Positions 59,615 through 64,000 of a stretch of 64,000 nt of DNA are shown here, piece by piece. Where the stretch lies: positions 124,001-188,000 of the forward strand of contig NZ_DASWPE010000098.1 of assembly GCF_036404135.1 (NCBI RefSeq), given 5' to 3'. The first letter of the stretch is position 1. Every line of letters begins with the position of its first letter. The position numbers and the translations under genes are program-made. Source of the stretch: Rhodopseudomonas_A sp036404135. Its GTDB lineage: Bacteria > Pseudomonadota > Alphaproteobacteria > Rhizobiales > Xanthobacteraceae. Below the pieces are notes generated by a model. That model did no database searches, was not told the DNA's origin, and saw only the letters and a program-made list of their open reading frames with translations.

Positions 59615-60361
59615 ATGACCTATTGCTGCGGAGTTCTGGTGCGCGACGGCCTGGTGATGATCGCCGACACAAGAACCAATGCCGGGCTCGACAACATCTC
59701 GACGTTCCGCAAGCTGCACGTCTTCAACAAGCCCGGCGATCGCATCATGGCGGTGGCCAGCGCCGGCAATCTGGCGATCAGCCAGTCGGTGCTCAGCACT
59801 TTGGTCGAAGGCCTCGAAGACCCCGCCAGCGGCGAACGCGAGACCCTGATGAACGCGCCGACGATGTTTCAGGCGGCGCAGCGGATCGGCCGCGCGATCC
59901 GCCACGTCAACGCCACCGAGGGCGTGGCGCTGAAATCCGAGGACATCAATTTCGACGTCTCGTTCCTGTTCGGCGGCCAGATCAAAGGCTCGCGGATGCG
60001 GCTGTTCATGGTCTATCCGGCCGGCAATTTCATCGAATGCACCACCGACACCCCGTATCTGCAGATCGGCGAGCACAAATACGGCAAGCCGGTGCTCGAC
60101 CGCGCGATGCATTACGACGTCGAACTCTACGAGGCGCTGAAGACCAGCCTGATCTCGATGGACTCCACGATGCGCTCCAATCTCGGCGTCGGGCTGCCGA
60201 TCGACGTGCTGGTGGTGCGCAGCGACGTCTGCGACGCCGACCTCAACCACCGCATCGAGGCCGGCGAGCCGTATTTCCACGATCTGCGCTCGCGCTGGTC
60301 GGCGGCGTTGCGCGCCGCGCACAAGAATATCCCGCGCCCGCCCTACAAGGATGAGGCGTAA
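59615..60361 (+). CDS. Proteasome-type protease, Anbu family
   Basis: 248 residues. It starts MTYCCGVLVRDGLVMIADTR with Thr2 as the likely nucleophile after Met removal, then TNAGLDNISTFRKLHVF, typical of Anbu. Further proteasome-fold segments are SSLFGGQ-like (FLFGGQIKGSRMRLFMVYP) and SLISMDSTMRSNLGVGLPID. Family knowledge: Anbu genes are often next to ATP-grasp, alpha-E and transglutaminase genes; here they are 4.6 kb away, separated by two chemoreceptors. Confidence 0.9.
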   Translation: MTYCCGVLVRDGLVMIADTRTNAGLDNISTFRKLHVFNKPGDRIMAVASAGNLAISQSVLSTLVEGLEDPASGERETLMNAPTMFQAAQRIGRAIRHVNATEGVALKSEDINFDVSFLFGGQIKGSRMRLFMVYPAGNFIECTTDTPYLQIGEHKYGKPVLDRAMHYDVELYEALKTSLISMDSTMRSNLGVGLPIDVLVVRSDVCDADLNHRIEAGEPYFHDLRSRWSAALRAAHKNIPRPPYKDEA

Positions 60362-60380
60362 GCGGCGACCTCGCAGCGCC

Positions 60381-60893
60381 ATGACCAGCGAGACGATGAG
60401 CTGGCGGCCGATGACGCCGCGCGATCTGCCGGCGGTCGATGCCATCGCCGCGCGCGTCCACCTCGCCTATCCGGAAGACGCCGCGGTGTTCGAAGAGCGG
60501 CTGGCGCTGTATCCGCAAGGCTGCTTCATGCTGCACGCCGGCGCCGCGCCGATCGGCTATCTGATCAGCCATCCATGGACATTCGCCGCGCCGCCGGCGC
60601 TCAACGTCCTGCTCGGCGCGCTGCCGGCGCCGGCCTCGACCTACTACATCCACGACCTCGCGCTGCTGCCGCAGGCGCGCGGCCACGGCGCCGCCGCAGC
60701 CGCACTCAACGCGGTCGTTGCCCAGGCGCGCGGGGAAAACGCCGGCAACATCTCGCTTGTCGCGGTCAACAATTCGGTCCAGTTTTGGCGGCGGCAGGGG
60801 TTTCACAGCCACCTCGACGACGCGCTGGCGCAAAAGCTCGCGAGCTACGGCGCCGACGCCTGCTATATGGTCCGCACGCGCGCCAGCGATTGA
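60381..60893 (+). CDS. GNAT-family N-acetyltransferase
   Basis: 170 residues from the ATG at 60381; an ATG at 60396 is also possible. The acetyl-CoA site is IHDLALLPQARGHGAAAAAL at about residue 93, and NNSVQFWRRQGF is the usual motif B end. The acceptor is unknown. It starts 19 nt after the Anbu stop, so it may be cotranscribed. Confidence 0.85.
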   Translation: MTSETMSWRPMTPRDLPAVDAIAARVHLAYPEDAAVFEERLALYPQGCFMLHAGAAPIGYLISHPWTFAAPPALNVLLGALPAPASTYYIHDLALLPQARGHGAAAAALNAVVAQARGENAGNISLVAVNNSVQFWRRQGFHSHLDDALAQKLASYGADACYMVRTRASD

Positions 60894-60923
60894 CACCACA
60901 ACAAATCCGGGGACGGCAACGAC

Positions 60924-61691
60924 ATGACACACGGCACACAAAGCGGCAATCGCATCGCGCTGGTCACCGGCGCCGGCTCCGGCGTCGGCCGCGCCACCGC
61001 GCTGGCGCTGCTGAAGGCAGGGTTCTGCGTGGTGCTGGCGGGCCGCCGCGCCGACAAGCTCAACGAAACCGCCAAGGCCGGCGAAGCGTTCGGCAAGAGC
61101 CTCGTGGTGCCCGCTGACATGACCGATCCGGACTCCATCGCGCAACTATTCGCCACCACCATGGAAGCGTTCGGCCGGCTCGATCTGTTGTTCAACAACG
61201 CCGGCGTCGGCACCCCGCCGCTGCCGCTCGAGGACGTCTCGCTGGCGCAATGGCAGGCGGTGGTCGATACCAACCTCACCGCGCCGTTCCTGTGCACCCA
61301 GCACGCCTTCCGCATCATGAAGGAGCAGAGCCCGCGCGGCGGCCGCATCATCAACAACGGCTCGATCTCGGCGCATGCGCCGCGGCCGTTCTCGGCCGCC
61401 TACACCGCGACCAAACACGCCATCACCGGGCTGACCAAGGCGACCGCGCTCGACGGCCGCGCCTACGACATCGCCTGCGGCCAGATCGACATCGGCAACG
61501 CCGCAACCGAAATGACCGAGCGGATGACCGGCGGCATCCTGCAGCCGAACGGCAGCACCATGGCGGAGCCGCGGATGAACGTCGACAACGTCGCCGAGGC
61601 GGTGGTCTACATGGCGACGCGTTCGCTCGACGCCAATGTGCTGTTCATGACGGTGATGGCGACCAAGATGCCGTTTGTCGGCCGCGGCTGA
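60924..61691 (+). CDS. Short-chain dehydrogenase/reductase
   Basis: 255 residues. The cofactor site is ALVTGAGSGVGRATALALLK, the NNAG motif is LLFNNAGVGTP and the catalytic Tyr-Lys is in FSAAYTATKHAITGLTKAT, with the Ser in NNGSISA. It is a classical SDR of unknown substrate, located 30 nt after the GNAT gene on the same strand. Confidence 0.9.
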   Translation: MTHGTQSGNRIALVTGAGSGVGRATALALLKAGFCVVLAGRRADKLNETAKAGEAFGKSLVVPADMTDPDSIAQLFATTMEAFGRLDLLFNNAGVGTPPLPLEDVSLAQWQAVVDTNLTAPFLCTQHAFRIMKEQSPRGGRIINNGSISAHAPRPFSAAYTATKHAITGLTKATALDGRAYDIACGQIDIGNAATEMTERMTGGILQPNGSTMAEPRMNVDNVAEAVVYMATRSLDANVLFMTVMATKMPFVGRG

Positions 61692-61721
61692 GCCGCCTCG
61701 CCTCCCCGGCGCGCGGCACGC

Positions 61722-62942
61722 TCACTCCAGCCGCTCGACCTGGCGCAGCGTCGGAAACAGCCGCATCCACAACAGCGCGATCAGCACCGTGCCCACGCCG
61801 CCGAGCAATGCGGCCGGCATTGCGCCGAACAATGCTGCGGTGACGCCGCTTTCGAACTGGCCGAGCTGGTTCGACGCATTGATGAACAAATAATTCACCG
61901 CGCCGACCCGACCGCGCATCGCGTCCGGCGTCGCCAGTTGCACCAGCGACAGCCGGATCACCACGCTGACGGTGTCGGCGGCGCCCATCAGCGTCAGCGC
62001 CGCGAGCGACAGCACGATCGAGCGCGACACCGCGAACACCATGGTGGCTGCGCCGAACACGATCACCGCCTGGAACATGCGCATGCCGACCCGGCGATTG
62101 ATCGGGAACCGCGACAGCACCAGCGTCATCGCCAGCGCGCCGATTGCGGGCGCCGCGCGCAGCACGCCGAGCCCCCACGGCCCGGTGTCGAGGATGTCGC
62201 GGGCATAGATCGGCAGCAGCGCGGTGGCGCCGCCGAGCAGCACCGCGAACAGGTCGAGCGAGATGGTGCCGAGAATCGCCGGGTTGCGCCGCACGAAGCC
62301 GACCCCGGCAAACAGCGCGGCGAAGGTCGGCGGCTCCCGCACGCTGACCTCACTCTGCAGCGCGATCGCGCCGCTGAACAGCGCCGCGGCGATCCAGAAC
62401 GTCGCCATCACCGCGTAAGGCGCGGCCGGCGCCGCGGCATAGGCGAAGCCGCCGAGCGCCGGGCCGGCGATGGTGGCGATCTGGAACACGCCGGTCGATA
62501 CCGCGGTGGCCCGTTGCAGCATCCCGGTCGGCACCACCGCCGGCAACAGCGCCGCCGCGGCCGGGCTTTCGAACGCGGTGGCAGCGCCGAACACCGCGAC
62601 CGCGGCAAAGATCTCCGGCACCGTGATCCAGCCGGCGAGGCTGCCCCAGGCCAGATAGGCCGCGGCGAGGCCCTGTGCGAACTGGCACAGCTGCACCACC
62701 CGCCGGCGGTCGTAGCGGTCGGCGGCGTGGCCCGCGGCGAACACCAGGATCGCGGTCGGCGCGAATTGCACCAGCCCGACCATGCCGAGGTCGAAGGCGC
62801 TGCCGGTCAGTTCATAGATCTGCCAGCCCACCGCCACCGCGGCGATCTGGCTGGAGAACCGGGAAAAACTGCGCGACCACAGATAGAACAGGAACGGCCG
62901 GTGGCCGAGCAGCGCGACGGGAGGGGCAATTTGGTCTGACAT
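61722..62942 (-). CDS. MFS transporter, EntS-like
   Basis: 406 residues with about 12 hydrophobic segments. The first (FLFYLWSRSFSRFSSQIAAV) and the loop motif AGHAADRYDRRRVVQLCQ are typical of the MFS_3 drug/siderophore exporter group. It is convergent with the SDR gene. The substrate is unknown. Confidence 0.85.
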   Translation of the reverse strand: MSDQIAPPVALLGHRPFLFYLWSRSFSRFSSQIAAVAVGWQIYELTGSAFDLGMVGLVQFAPTAILVFAAGHAADRYDRRRVVQLCQFAQGLAAAYLAWGSLAGWITVPEIFAAVAVFGAATAFESPAAAALLPAVVPTGMLQRATAVSTGVFQIATIAGPALGGFAYAAAPAAPYAVMATFWIAAALFSGAIALQSEVSVREPPTFAALFAGVGFVRRNPAILGTISLDLFAVLLGGATALLPIYARDILDTGPWGLGVLRAAPAIGALAMTLVLSRFPINRRVGMRMFQAVIVFGAATMVFAVSRSIVLSLAALTLMGAADTVSVVIRLSLVQLATPDAMRGRVGAVNYLFINASNQLGQFESGVTAALFGAMPAALLGGVGTVLIALLWMRLFPTLRQVERLE

Positions 62943-63119
62943 TGTTCGCAGCGAGTGATGAACGAGGCGCCGGCAGGCGTCAACTGCGCGGCCGCCGCGC
63001 GATCCCGAGACCGCCCTGGTTCCGCGCGGCGCCGGCCCTTAGCCGCCCCGGCACCGCCCAAAGCCGGCTTGCCTGCCACGCCTCGGTGGCTTACTCGTGC
63101 CCCCGGGGTCGGGGTGATC

Positions 63120-64000
63120 ATGCTGCAATTGCAATCGGCGTTTGGTGTCTTCGCGCTGCTCATGCTGGCGTGGACGTTCGGCGAAAACCGCGGCGCGGTG
63201 TCGCTGAAACAGGTGGTGACCGGCCTCGCCGCCAGCCTTGTCACCGCGGTGGCGCTGTTGAAGCTGCCGATCGTGGCCCACGGCTTCGGCGTCATCAACG
63301 ACGCCGTCGGGGTGATCTCCAGCGCCAGCCGCGCCGGCACCAGCTTCGTGTTCGGCTATCTCGGCGGCGGAACGCTGCCGTTCGATCCCAAGGCGCCGGG
63401 CGCAGATTTCATCCTCGCGTTCCAGGCGCTGCCGATCGTGCTGGTGATGAGCGTGCTGACCACGCTGTTGTTCTACTGGAAGATCCTGCCGCCGATCGTG
63501 CGCGGCATGGCCTGGGCCCTGCAACGCACGCTCGGCGTCGGCGGCGCGGTCGGGCTGTCGACCGCCGCCAACGTGTTTCTCGGCATGGTGGAAGCGCCGC
63601 TGTTCATCCGGCCCTATCTGGCGCAACTGACCCGCGCCGAATTGTTTCTGGTGATGACCGGCGGCATGGCCGGGATCGCCGGCACCGTGCTGGTGCTGTA
63701 CGCCACGCTGCTGGCACCGCTGATCCCCGACGCCGCGGTGCATTTCGTCATCGCCTCGGTGGTCGGCGCGCCGGCCTCGATCCTGATCAGCCTGATCATG
63801 GTGCCGGAGACCACCGCGCAGCGCACCGGCGGCCTGGCGGTCGATCCCTCCGGGCTGGCGTCGAACAGCATGGACGCCGTGGTCAAGGGCACCAGCGCCG
63901 GGCTCGAGCTGTTGCTCAACATCATCGCCATGCTGATCGTGCTGGTGGCGCTGGTCTATCTGATCAACGCCGGGCTCGGGCTATTGCCTTGGTTCGGCGG
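63120..64000 (+). CDS. nupC: CNT-family nucleoside transporter, truncated by the window end
   Basis: I translated this from the ATG at 63120; about 293 residues are present and no stop is seen. The family motifs LGVGGAVGLSTAANVFLGMV with EAPLFIRPYL, AGTSFVFGYLGGG and VMTGGMAGIAGTVLVLYATL match concentrative nucleoside transporters. It probably imports nucleosides with protons or sodium. GGGG lies a few bases upstream; a GTG at 63114 is an alternative start. Confidence 0.85.
   Translation, partial: MLQLQSAFGVFALLMLAWTFGENRGAVSLKQVVTGLAASLVTAVALLKLPIVAHGFGVINDAVGVISSASRAGTSFVFGYLGGGTLPFDPKAPGADFILAFQALPIVLVMSVLTTLLFYWKILPPIVRGMAWALQRTLGVGGAVGLSTAANVFLGMVEAPLFIRPYLAQLTRAELFLVMTGGMAGIAGTVLVLYATLLAPLIPDAAVHFVIASVVGAPASILISLIMVPETTAQRTGGLAVDPSGLASNSMDAVVKGTSAGLELLLNIIAMLIVLVALVYLINAGLGLLPWFG

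Noticed and set aside
1..64000. CRISPR array
   Set aside because: No regular short repeats with unique spacers and no cas genes were seen; the repeats present are palindromes or a single direct pair.

Overview
The window comes from an alphaproteobacterium of the Bradyrhizobium/Rhodopseudomonas/Nitrobacter group. I base this on the high GC, the style of the right-hand chromosomal genes (two chemoreceptors, Gpt, a CinA-like protein, the ATP-grasp/alpha-E/transglutaminase/Anbu set) and several intergenic palindromic repeats of a type I associate with these genomes. The species is inferred, not proven.

There are two parts. From the left edge to about 47366 lies a large composite mobile region whose left end is outside the window. 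Its right border is a tyrosine integrase (45987-47195, minus) next to a 41-nt remnant of a native tRNA-Leu(UAA) gene cut at the anticodon stem-loop (47326-47366). Just inside the border is a complete second tRNA-Leu(UAA) gene that carries a 207-nt group I intron. From left to right the region holds: a Fic protein with palindromic operators; a serine recombinase/ParB/ParB cassette; a membrane protein flanked by 155-bp direct repeats; an ArdC antirestriction protein and an ArdC fragment; a TetR/SDR pair; HicAB; a resolvase; a run of small membrane and secreted proteins; a VirD4-like coupling protein with a MOBQ-type relaxase; a five-gene trypsin/Trypco1/kinase/PRTase/deoxyribosyltransferase operon; an S1/P1 nuclease, a DUF2235 protein and a membrane protein; a second relaxase/coupling-protein pair; an M48 protease; a TerY-type vWA/PP2C/kinase triad with a DUF4236 protein; a large ParB-like protein; a four-gene operon ending in a PD-(D/E)XK-like protein and facing an XRE/ImmA pair; and a Fic/antitoxin pair.

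Both relaxases have an upstream TAAGTGCGCT motif resembling the MOBQ nic core. No VirB/Trb mating-pair genes are visible, so the region looks mobilizable with help from another element, and it may be two related elements fused or stacked.

From 47366 rightwards is ordinary chromosome: DsbA-like and GST thiol enzymes, gpt, a CinA-like protein, the ATP-grasp/alpha-E/transglutaminase operon, two chemoreceptors with almost identical signalling domains, an Anbu-type protease, a GNAT and an SDR enzyme, an MFS exporter and a truncated CNT nucleoside transporter. The strongest candidates for undescribed biology are the five-gene protease/nucleotide-enzyme operon and the intron-containing tRNA that appears to replace the tRNA broken by the element.
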